Positions 1 through 9,498 of a stretch of DNA of 64,000 bases are shown here, piece by piece. Numbering within the stretch: the first letter of the stretch is position 1; each line of letters begins with the position of its first letter. The translations under genes and the position numbers were made by a program. This DNA comes from Ephemerocybe angulata (taxonomy: Eukaryota > Basidiomycota > Agaricomycetes > Agaricales > Psathyrellaceae), in contig JAACJK010000063.1 of the NCBI GenBank assembly GCA_013368325.1, forward strand, positions 434,001 through 498,000. Reading direction: 5' to 3'. The notes under the pieces are model-generated. The model ran no database searches and was not told where the DNA came from. It was given only the letters and a program-made list of their open reading frames with translations.

Positions 1-1039
1 GCTAATTGAACTGGGGGTCTGCGACCGTGCTCGTGTTCGTGCGCATGGGGCGGTGGTGTTGGTGTTTCGCTTCGTTTCGGGCTCGTTTCGCGCCTGTGGG
101 TCTCGGTCGCGCTTTGTTTTGCGTGCGGTCGTTCTCCCTTCTTCCGAGCTCCTTTTCTCCTTTCGCTCCCTTTCGACATCTCTTTCTCTTCCCATCGCGA
201 CAGGATCGGCGCGACGAGTCCCCCAGCTCGATCTATCCTGGCAATCGAAAGAGTCGTCGACGATGCGCCGATGTGTGCCGCCGCTTCTCAACTGTGGATT
301 CGCTCTCGGTGCTCGATGCTCAGGGGCTGATCCTGTGGGGGTCGGCGATCGTGCTCATTTGTGTGCGACGGGGCGGTGGTGTTGGTGTTCGCCTTTTGTT
401 TCATTTCGTTTCGCACCCGTGGAACCCGTGTTCGTTCCGTTTCCCCTGCCAGCGATCGCCCTTCTCCCGAGCCCTTTCTGTTTTCGCTTCTCCTTCGTCA
501 TCCCTTTCTCTTTCCCGTCGCCACAGAATCAGGTCGAAGAGTCCCTCGTTTCGCATACCCTCCCCATCGAAAGAGTGTTGGACGAAGCATCGATGCCGCG
601 CATCGTGCCGTCGGTTCTACCTGATGGCGACGTGTCCGCCAATTTTGGGTCCGTGATTCTGGTTGAGGGCGACGGAGATGGTGGGCGTGATGGGTGGTGG
701 TGTTCGTTACTTCTTTCGTTTTGTTCGTTCGGGGTGGTTGGGTGTTCGTTCCGGCAACTCTGTGCATCGGGTTTCAGTTTTTCGTTCGTGCTTTCGCTTC
801 GTGCTTTCGCCGTTCTTTCATTCGCTACGTTCTTTCGTTCGTGGCTTCGTCATTTCATTCGTTCATTCTTTCATTCGCGTTCGTGCTTTCTTTCTTTCAT
901 TCTTTCGTTGTTCCATTCGGTCGTTCGCCCCATTTACTTTTACGTTCACTCATTTCGTTCATTCGTTCGCTTCGTTCTTCTTTTCGTTCGGTCATTCTAT
1001 TCTCAACAAGAGCTCGCACTAATCGCTTCATCCCCCCAG
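1..1039 (+). repeat. Pyrimidine-rich duplicated segment with TTCG/TTCATTCG low-complexity tail
   Basis: Two diverged tandem units of about 320 bases are visible (roughly 13-335 and 336-655). They share the opening GGGGGTC..GGCGGTGGTGTTGGTGTT, a pyrimidine-rich middle and an ATCGAAAGAGT block. Bases 780-1010 are low-complexity TTCATTCGTTC-like sequence. The long open frames across it are serine/phenylalanine/arginine-rich with no recognisable domain, as expected from biased composition. A related segment lies at 5581-6510. In both places the repeat touches an SRPK-like exon, so it may be an expanded intron of decayed kinase genes (inference). Confidence 0.5.
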
Positions 1040-1130
1040 ACCTCTATGAGTGTTGATGCGAGAAGTGTTGATGAGCGGGAGGTGGACTTGAGTGAGAAGA
1101 TCACTGTTAAGATTGCGGATTTGGGAAATG
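1040..1130 (+). pseudogene. SR-protein-kinase-like exon fragment (DLG segment)
   Basis: A CAG acceptor ends at 1039 and a GTGAGT donor starts at 1131. Between them the frame reads DLSEKITVKIADLGN, closely matching the activation-segment start (VKIADLGNA, the DFG-equivalent) of SRPK kinases. No continuation into the expected downstream activation loop was found after 1131, and the upstream kinase exons are absent or lie beyond the window edge. I call it a remnant of an SRPK-type gene. Alternatively it is one exon of a gene entering from the left. Confidence 0.5.
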
Positions 1131-2113
1131 GTGAGTGCCGCCTTTCGGCGGCGGTGGAGTGGGCGATCCTCCCTGGCGGTAGAGTAGCGCTGCTCCAAGC
1201 GAGTTGACAGCTTGAGACCACGAGCCCTGCGACGAGCGCTGGGAATGCGGGTGCGCCTGTGTCCAAGGATGCGAAGCCGAGACCAACGGCGAACGTTGAC
1301 CAGGAGCTTGGTGTTACGATTATTCGCAGGAGATTACGAACCCGGCTTGGACGATATACAAGAATTCCTGGGAGGAGAGCAGTGTGGTCGTTAGGGGGTT
1401 CTGTGGGAGTATGGCGGGATTGTGGATCCGTTGAAGGTTGTAAGGACTGCACTTGTGGGCGCCGCGGGTGCGTCGAGCCCTTGACGACGAGTGAGGCGTG
1501 TGTTGTTGTTGGGTCGCCTGAGGAGGAGGGGAAGAAGGGAGGTATGGTCGGGATGCGCGGGTTTCGAGGTGTGAATGAGTGGCTCGTTCGTTCGGTACTT
1601 CGTCCCCTCGTAGTGTGTTTGACTTATCACGTAGACGTGATTCTTTTGGTAGTTTAATTGTAATACATCCCCACTCTGGGTCTTTTTACTCTTTGAGTCG
1701 AGGGGTCGAAGTTGAGTTGAGTCACATTGAGTTGAGTTGGGATGAGGTGCTGCGGTGATATGGATCTCCAAGAGAAATTTGGTGGAGATGATCGACTTCG
1801 TGAAGTGAGAGGAGGGCTCTGAACCGGCCGGCGGCACGACTACGTACGACGGCGCTCAAATGAGGGATTCGCGAAACCTCTTGGTAGAACGCCATACACA
1901 GCGATACTTCCGGGTGCATGGGTGCGACGCTCGGTAAAGGCTCTATTGGTTGGTGAAGCGCGGAGACTGAGCGGTTCTTTTGAATGGGGGGCCCGGGACG
2001 GTCTGATGGTGCACACGATAGCTCACATCAGACTTTGGCTGATATTGTACACAGCGGGGAAGTTAAATAAGAAATGTCGACTACACGCAGGCATACACAT
2101 ATACACGACTCCG
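1131..2113. other. No supported gene
   Basis: Several overlapping open frames exist on both strands, but none shows a domain, a convincing splice structure or a coherent codon pattern. The stretch separates the SRPK fragment from the 3' end of the minus-strand pseudokinase gene. Confidence 0.4.
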
Positions 2114-3436
2114 TCAGTAACAGCAAGTGCACTTCGCTGCAGCGTTCACCCAGTCGTCATCTCGCAAGCCCCTGATGGATTGCCTAGCCGCTGGGTCAAT
2201 AACAAGACACTTCCGAAGAAACACGGACATGGCAGCGGCTTCATATTCCGTCAACACTTGCCTCAGACTCTCCTCCAATGATTGAACTGAAGTGTCTGTG
2301 TCTGGGAGGGCTTGGACGTTTGGATCAGCCCTCCAAGTATCAGGAATATTGTCGTGCAGAACATCCCGTATTTCTCCAAGTCGTTCGAAGGCGGGACCGG
2401 TGGAAGTAAAGAGCTTCTTTCCTGTGGTAAGCTCGAAGGCCTGTGTTGCGATAATTATCAGCTATTAGAATCAGGAATAAAACAGATCCCAACAACGTAC
2501 CAGAGATCCGAGCATCCACACGTCGGTTGAGAGTCCGCAGGTAGGATTCCCCAGGAGAGTTTCAGGGGCTGAACTATAGTTGTACTCGCTCTCGGGGGTA
2601 TACGGCGGTACTTGAACTGAGCAGCACCAGTATCACTGTCAGTGCACATACAGAAATGAAGTCGTAATGACATACCATGTCCAAAACCGGCGAGCTGGAG
2701 GAACCAATGCACGATATCGTGCATAGGATCATCCCATTCAGCCATGTAGTTTCCGAGAGGCTGCGAACGCACGGCGGGGAAACCGCCAATAATCTCCGCC
2801 TTTTCTGAACGTCTCTCTGAAAGGAGATTTACTATCTCGTCCTCATTTGTGGAGGACCCGAAGGCGAGGTTCTCAAGTTTGACGCCTGGATTGCATCACA
2901 CTTGGGATTAGCGAAGCAAAGATGCACGGAATCTCAACCAAGGACATACCTGAATGCATGACGTTTACCTTATGCAGTTGCTCGAGTGCCCTAAGGACCG
3001 CCAACACCGTAAATTGTACAGTATGAATAGGGAGCCCCGCGCGCCCATTACTCGTAGCATGTCTCAGCAAGGCCGAGAGCGGCGATCCATAATGCGCCAT
3101 CACTAGGCATAGGTGTTCGCCATGGACGCTAGGCACCCAGAAGCTATCCTGAATAGCGGGGAACGAGTCTGTTATGCCATAGACAGGGCCCTGTAGGATG
3201 GGAAGTAGAGAAGTTCCTGCACTCTTAGAAGCGGAGACAGTGAAGATCTGGACGGCCCAATACGCTCTTTCGCCTCCTTCCCATTCCACTAGCCAGGTGG
3301 ACGACCGGGGTCCCCACCCTAGCTTCCGAACGATGGTGTATTTTCCTTCCTGGAGTGTTTGGTTGATGTCTGCAGGGAAATAGCCGAAGCCGTCTGCTGC
3401 TGAGAGGTTGAGTGGTTCTTCGGGGAACGAGGCCAT
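2114..3436 (-). CDS. SRPK-related pseudokinase (4 exons, 379 aa)
   Basis: Exons 3436-2950, 2885-2676, 2616-2501 and 2440-2114 join in frame through introns of 64, 59 and 60 bases with GT..AG ends, giving 379 residues with no internal stop. The kinase fold is recognisable: glycine loop KLGWGPRSS (residues 38-46), a catalytic-loop equivalent ending KLEN (165-168), SAPE (248-251), STDVWMLGS with the helix-F Asp264, and a C-terminal IDPAAR motif. The ATP-binding Lys is Gln63 (AVQI), the HRD Asp is Gly163 (HSGVKLEN), and the DFG Asp is Gly229 (LAGFG). With all three gone, catalysis is unlikely, so a scaffold or regulatory role is more probable (inference). The frame and splice sites are intact, so it looks like a maintained gene rather than a pseudogene. 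The relation to SRPK/CMGC kinases rests on motif order. Confidence 0.8.
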
Positions 3437-5250
3437 AACACAGCGGAGGTGAGGGGTGTGAGTTAAACAACCAGTGGGTCAAGTTGTGTAGGGTGGCTGC
3501 GATCGGGGGGTCAGAAGCGGGGCGAATGCACTCCTCCACAGATCAGAGCAGCCGTAAATAAGTATGGCTGGATTCGGGTGCTGAGACCGCACATCAGGCG
3601 CCCATTTATCAAACATGATTTTGATCTATGCTTATACAAACATCCGCCCGCACGTTCTGCCCACACAGCAGGATTCCAATTCAGTTGTGGCGGCAAGGTG
3701 AGGGTGTGTGTGTCTGTGTGTCTGTGTGTCTGTGTGTCCGTGTGTCTATGCGTTCTGAGGCCAAAAGGCCGGGACTGACTATTGTCCCCCGTGGTTGGCT
3801 AAGGGCCGAGGCGACTGAGATTGGACTGAACTGCAGGATTATCCATCCTTCAGAACCTGAGCGGGTCGTGAAGTTCACAGCCTTACCGTGTATTCGCATA
3901 CCCAAGACTGTTACTTATTGTGCCGCTCAACGTAATAGCTTTTTTCTCATTCCGTGACGCTATTCGGTGCCCTTTGGAAGAGTAAAACTATCCATGACCA
4001 TACTTCGGAGGAAGTGGAGCTCTTGAATTTGAGGCAAGAGCACCAGCCTGTGTCTTGCGGCTGGCCGAAATTGAACCATGTGTAGCCCTCGTCGTGGGTG
4101 TGTGCACGGTTGCACTCCGCTCTCGCCGAGCTATGTAGTGCAAACTAATGAGAGTCGGTGTATTTCATAAGAGTTTTAAAAACGGGTTTCTCCGTGATGT
4201 AGAAGGAATGTGAAAGTTCGTAAGAGGATCTCCGACATATTCTGAATCACAGGTGTAGTCTGTTAAACCACGTAGATATGATCTGGTGCCTTGGCCTTCA
4301 AAGTCCATCGAAACAATCGTAGCTCTACATTGTTCTAAACCTTGAGAGTATTTCTCCTCCGACATCTGAACCCGAGCAATATATGCCGTATACTTGCTTG
4401 CAGTCTGGTGTTTTTCTTATCATCCTTGTAGGCTAAATTCAAGGTGGCGAACTCCTCATCCATTGCAAAGTCAACACACACATACACACGCGCGCGGAGT
4501 CTTCTCCAACAGTGTCAACTTATTCGACGCACACAATCGCAATAGCCTGTGCGGTTCCGGCTATTTCATCGACGAATGAGTTATCATCACAAACAGGTAC
4601 GCGACACTCATCCCAGAATTGCCTCAGACTGACGGCCATGATTTAAGTTTCAAATTTTGAGGGTAGTAAATGTATTCATGCAAGCGAGATAGGATTTATG
4701 AGGTATGGATATGTGATAGTTCGATAATTAAGCATAACCCACAGCTTCTGAGACTGGTATAACCTCGTACTTATGCCGAGGTATTATTCACCACAATTAA
4801 TGAAAATCAGCGAAATAATTCGTTTATACCAATTGAGGCCAAGACTGCCCAACAAAAGCTGCCATACGCATAGGATCATGGGAAGATATCTCTTGCTTCA
4901 CTGCCAATGCGTCCGCTCAACAAGGCAAGAGCGCACCAGATGCGCAGTGTCGCAGGCTTGGCTGGACCGAATCACATGCGTGGGATTTCGTCCTTGATGC
5001 GGTATATCCCGCCCAAACACCACAAGCAAAGATGAATGCTCCTTTTGGAGACATTGTGCGGCATTGAGACCGGCGATTGTATGTCTCAACATTCCCTTTG
5101 TTTCACGGTGACATACAATCGACTTCTCATAATGCTACCCAATGTTCCTGAACGGGACATCGGCCTTTGCTTGTGGTGAAAGCGGAAATCGGACCTGGCA
5201 AATCGGTCGCTGTTGCTTTCCTCCGCCCACAACGTGTACGACGACGAACC
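3437..5250. other. Intergenic stretch without supported gene
   Basis: It contains the GT-rich microsatellite at 3703-3748 and AT-richer sequence around 4600-4850. No open frame shows a recognisable domain. The sequence directly upstream of 3436 would be the promoter of the pseudokinase gene, but no clear TATA box was picked out. Confidence 0.4.
3703..3748 (+). repeat. GTGTGTCT-type microsatellite
   Basis: An eight-base unit TGTGTGTC is repeated about five times with one C variant. It is simple-sequence DNA with no sign of coding use. Confidence 0.9.
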
Positions 5251-5580
5251 AGCCGACCGATGTCTTCAGCGACGGCCGCTACACCGCCCTGCTCAAGCTT
5301 GGCTGGGGCCACTTCAGTACCGTCTGGCTCGCAAGGGACTCTAAGTGCGTATCCACGTCTTCGTATTTCATCGCACCTCCCCATCGCACACGATCTAATC
5401 ATCGTCCCATTCGTTCCATCGCACAGGCAGAACAGGCATGTCGCGCTCAGAATCGTGAAATCCGCATCGAGGTACACCGAGACGGCGCTCGACGAGATCA
5501 AGCTCCTCCAACGCCTCGGGGAGAATTTGTTGGGCTTGATTAAGAGGCGTCAGAATAAGGGCGTACAACCCTACATACCG
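5251..5580 (+). pseudogene. SR-protein kinase N-lobe with internal deletion
   Basis: The first part reads VFSDGRYTALLKLGWGHFST, then VWLARDSK, the SRPK glycine loop. Donor GTGCGT at 5345 and acceptor CAG ending at 5426 join it to QNRHVALRIVKSASRYTETALDEIKLLQR, which holds the VAxxxVK lysine and the alpha-C glutamate. It is followed immediately by LGENLLGLIKRRQNKGV. In SRPKs the LLQR and LGENLL motifs are separated by several dozen residues covering beta-4/beta-5, so that segment is missing here. A donor-like GTGCGT follows at 5581, then pyrimidine-rich repeats, and no C-lobe was found downstream. I therefore read it as a deleted kinase copy. Confidence 0.7.
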
Positions 5581-6510
5581 GTGCGTCGTTGTCTCTTTCG
5601 TCCCCTCTTCATTCGCGCTTTTCGTCGTTTCTTTGACTCCGGATCTTCCGGTTTCCTTCTATGTTCGCCTGGGCACTTTCTTTCCACCTTCCCCATGGCT
5701 CTCCCCTTTTCGATTCTACGACCTATGAGCGTACTTTCAACCCCTCGATGCCCCTGTTTCGTCCCTTTTGCGCGTCCCCCACCTTTTCCGCGCTCCGGCG
5801 CCTATTTCACCTTCGATCGTCCGATCACCTTCCCCCGTCCTCCTCCAGGGGACGACGCCTATCTCAAGATACGTGACCCCACCCCCACGCTATCAAGTCC
5901 TTCAACTCGCTATATCGCATACGAACGGCCCTATCCATCGTGCTCAGACGTTCCGGGGGCCTTATCTCTCCCTCTTGCTTTCGTTTTGATTATTTGGTGC
6001 GAGGGTTTGGTTCAATGCCCAATCATTCGCTCTTCAATCGCCCAGGGTCCTGTGTGCTTCCGCTTGTGTTTCGTTTTGTGCTTCCATGCGCTTCGTCTCG
6101 CCTCTCGTTGCGTATTCGTTCCGCACCCATGGGCTTTGTGTTCGTTCCCTTGTCTGCATCGTCGGTAATTCGCCCGAGCTCCTTCTCTCTCCCACCTTTC
6201 TGTTCGTTCTCCTCCTTTCGTTCAGGCGCGGTGCTTCGACACCTATTCGACCCCTCTTCGATTCGCACCGGATCTACGGGCGTTCGAATATGTTTGGTTT
6301 CCTGCTTTGGTTCTCTTCGTCTCGCCTTTCGTTTGGTGTTCGTCTCTTACCCGTCAGCTTCGTGTTCACTCCGTTTCCCGTGCCGTCTCCTTTCACTTCC
6401 CCTTCGTCATCCCGTTCTCCCTCCCATCATTCGAGTATCAACTCCATTCGCCCTCCGCTCGAAATCTGCCCGAAATCGGGAGAATTGACGACCATGCGCC
6501 GATGCGCCTG
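5581..6510 (+). repeat. Pyrimidine-rich diverged repeats next to the SRPK remnant
   Basis: The composition and recurring blocks (CTTCGTCTCGCCTCTCG, TTCCGCACCCATGGGCTTTG, CATGCGCCGATG) resemble the segment at 1-655. Two internal copies begin near 6050 and 6290. Long open frames on the plus strand are low-complexity. It probably belongs to a dispersed non-coding family or an expanded intron. Confidence 0.5.
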
Positions 6511-8330
6511 AGTCGTTGGTTCTTTGTGTATTTGCTTGCGGTGCCCGATTCGGGCGTTTGGGATGAGTAAGATCGAGTCGAAGGAGGGGGGCGACGGGGG
6601 CGGGTGCGGCGGGCCCGAGTTTGTTGGCGCAGGCGCTGTCGCAAGCCGGTGCTGTGTCTGGGAAGGATGGGGTGAGTTCACGGGTGTGCGCTTTGGGAGG
6701 GATAGATGGGATATGTGCGTATACCCTTTAGATGTGGTCGGTTCCGTGTTTCGGTTCGATTCTTCGGTCTCGGGTTGCCGTGGGGCGTGGGGGCGTGTGC
6801 GATAGAGGGATACATTGAAGAGAGGGAGACGACGCCGCAGAAGCAGAAAATGAGTGAACGTATGAAGGTATTCATCGGTTCCGTGTATGGCGAGAGTTGC
6901 GAAGGTCCGGAGGGAGGGAGGATGGTTGGTGCTTTTGTTTTAGACAAATTCTTTCTTCCTCGTTCGCTCTCCCGTCCGCTCTTACTCTCATGTACGGTTG
7001 TGTTGTGGCAATTTGATTTTTGTGTTGGTGTGTTTTGATTACCCTAGACCTCCTCCTACATATCTCTAATGTCTGTGTCTACTAGTTGAATGTTAGTTCG
7101 TCTGTTTTGTTTGAAATTGGTGAGGTGCTGAAACGTGAACGGTATGTTCGCTGCTGTGGTGCTGTGGTGTTCGACTCGGCTGATCGGAATTGCTACTCGA
7201 GGCCCAGCCCTCCGAAAAGCTCTATTTTCTTCGAGGTGGAGTGTACCCAACCGCGGTGATCACAAAAGCTTAGTATTTCTGGAACGGACGACCAGCACCA
7301 GGGAGGCGTACATACGTAAAGAGATCTTCCGTACTGCGAACTCTTGGGAGCGTGTTGAGCGCAGACTGTGAACATAATTATTTACATTGGGAATGGGTCG
7401 AACAAAGATGTAGGATCGCCGTCAGAAGGGTGCGTGGCTGCTGGGGGATGCGCGACCGCCAATTGACCTGGAGTTCCATTCCATTCAGTTCTTTGTGCTA
7501 CTGTGACAGCCAAGTGACAAAATGGAATACCCTCCTTCGTGGACCTCGAAGTTCTGTGTTCTTCCTGCCGAATACCCCAAATTTTTATTTCCCTGGTAAC
7601 GTGGGCCTACCGAGGGCCCAGGCTACCCCACCCAAGTATACAACGAGCATCAGAGGTTCTCGCCGTCCGAGGCCGCTCAGAAGGAAGGATCCCGATGTCT
7701 CAGGGGGTACCCAACTCTAACTCTCTCCACAATCCGCAGTGCAACTCGCCTCGAACTCCTCCCCGTAAAGAGGTAATGTGTACCGCATGACGACGTTGCG
7801 CTGTAATGTTTGGAGAACAAAGTTCGATTGCCGCCGGCATGCCATACTGGATGAATGGATTCTATCAGGCTTGGAGGGCGTGGTGTGGAGGGAGTGAGGT
7901 AAATCGAAGCGGAGAAGGTCCAATATTGATATTGTCTGCGATTATGACTGCATATGTGCGGCTGAAGCCCACAAGTTGTACACACTTTGTCCTCGCAACC
8001 CACTAAGTACCAAGGGAAACCCGTTATTATTGCGTAGCGGAAGTGCATCGACGAGCTCGTCGCATCAGACACCGCTGGACCTCACCACGGCCGCTGTGCG
8101 TTCTGCGAAAGCGGAGGAATCGGGGTCGTTGTTAAGATTACAGCAGGGCTGTAATTTTTATCGCTCTTTGCATTCGTCAGTATGGAGTATCAACGGCCAG
8201 ATTTTCGGCGAAGGTGGCTCTCCGCACTTCTCGAGTCCAAGATGAGGAGCCCACCCTGTTTTAGGTCTGCGCGCGTTTCCCAACTCCAGTCTGGGCGGCA
8301 CTCGTGTGAGATGTAGGGGGATAGAGAAAG
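6511..8330. other. No supported gene
   Basis: Short overlapping frames only. None has a signal peptide, domain or good splice structure. The right end holds the promoter of the small secreted protein gene. Confidence 0.35.
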
Positions 8331-8331
8331 A

Positions 8332-8338
8332 TATAAAA
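8332..8338 (+). promoter_or_regulatory. TATA box (TATAAAA)
   Basis: A consensus TATAAAA lies 109 bases before the ATG at 8447, in a spacing compatible with a short 5' leader that starts in the CT-rich sequence after 8360. It supports the small secreted protein as an expressed gene. Confidence 0.65.
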
Positions 8339-8446
8339 GGCCTATACCTTCGACTTCAATTCTCGCATCGCCAATACTACACACTTGACTCCTACGCCCT
8401 ACCAAAGCAACTCAACTTAACTCGAAACCAACTCCTCAACCTCAAT

Positions 8447-8756
8447 ATGCACTTCTGCTCCCTCCTTGTCACTGTCGTCGCTGTCGCCACCCTCGCCGTG
8501 GCCTCGCCGAAGCCTCAGCAAGTCGGCTGTGTGAGTCAGAAGTCTCGACTTGGACTTGGGCACGTTGGTTAAGTCCATTGCTGATGTTCACGTCTTACCT
8601 TCAGCGCGAGGTTTTCTTCCCCGACGACTGTGCCCCCGGCGAAGTTAAGTGCGACGCCGCTGGATCTATCATGATCTGCTGCCAGGTTCGTTTTGAGTTC
8701 GACTCACATTTGTGATGGTAGAAAGCTAACGAGATACGCTCGTGTAGTCGTGCTAA
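8447..8756 (+). CDS. Small secreted cysteine-rich protein (57 aa, 3 exons)
   Basis: Exons 8447-8530, 8605-8685 and 8748-8756 join in phase 0. The introns are 74 and 62 bases, with donors GTGAGT and GTTCGT and acceptors TCAG and GTAG; the second has a CTAAC branch point. The protein starts with a typical signal peptide (residues 1 to about 20, cleavage near AVASPKP). The mature part has six cysteines in the order C-x8-C-x6-C-x8-CC-x2-C and ends with SC. That spacing suggests three disulfides, as in small effector-like or antimicrobial-type peptides, but I recognise no named family. The young retrotransposon sits 272 bases after the stop and may disturb the 3' region. The final micro-exon is the least certain part. 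Confidence 0.65.
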
Positions 8757-9028
8757 ATTTGGGGTGCAATAACGTGCTGAACTGTTGAATGTAAAGTGGG
8801 CCGGATTCTCGCGATTGGAGAGTGGGCGACGGGAGATGCGAATTTATGTTTCCAATGTATCCAGAAATGTGTGCTATCAGTTGGAGGATGATAAGGGCGA
8901 ATGCAACTGTAGACTGTCGATTCTCTTCTGAACTGCTTTTGCATTTGATCCATGACGGAGTAGTTGAGTTAGCGCTTTTAACCTGATTTTCTCGCAAAGC
9001 CGTTCAGCATTCAAGGCGGTCGATGACC

Positions 9029-9261
9029 TGTGACGGATTCATATATCTTATCTTATCTCGTACTGATTTCGTTCTAGAGACTTCTACGTTCGAGCGGCTG
9101 TGTTCATCAAGCCACTCGTATCAACTATATAGTATTATATCATAGGTAGTTACAGTAGGTATAAATATGTAGCTCTACGTAGGTAGTCAATCGAGATAGC
9201 TTTGAACCGTTCTCTCCTCTCGTACTCGAACATCCCGTGTGCCGCGTTACTACGCGTCACA
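9029..9261 (+). repeat. 5' LTR of the gypsy element
   Basis: 233 bases, TGTGAC...GTCACA, identical base for base to the copy at 17925-18157. The six-base ends are inverted repeats of each other. It contains AT-rich TATA-like stretches in its middle. Confidence 0.95.
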
Positions 9262-9498
9262 TATTTTGAACGTCTTTTGCTCTCACCGACTTCGCTACCT
9301 ACAACAAACCTCTAGGCAACCCTAGGCAACTCTCAGCTTTACTCTCTACCTCTCTATCTCACCAACATTCCGCCGTCGACGCCTCTTGGATACGTCGGGT
9401 CTGATCAACCAGACATTCCGAGCCCGTCAACACCCTACTTCGACGCTCAGTCAACTCTCTCTCAGGCAACACCACCATTTAGGACACTCTTCGAGGAT
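9262..9498 (+). other. Leader between 5' LTR and the gypsy open frame
   Basis: It starts TATTTTGAACGTC rather than with a TGG-type primer-binding site. It is rich in CT and CA runs and carries no gene. The polyprotein ATG at 9499 is the first long-frame start. Confidence 0.6.

Noticed and set aside
6..1207. Long plus-strand frames rich in Ser, Phe and Arg
   Set aside because: They arise from TTCG/TTCATTCG low-complexity DNA, overlap each other in several frames and show no domain.
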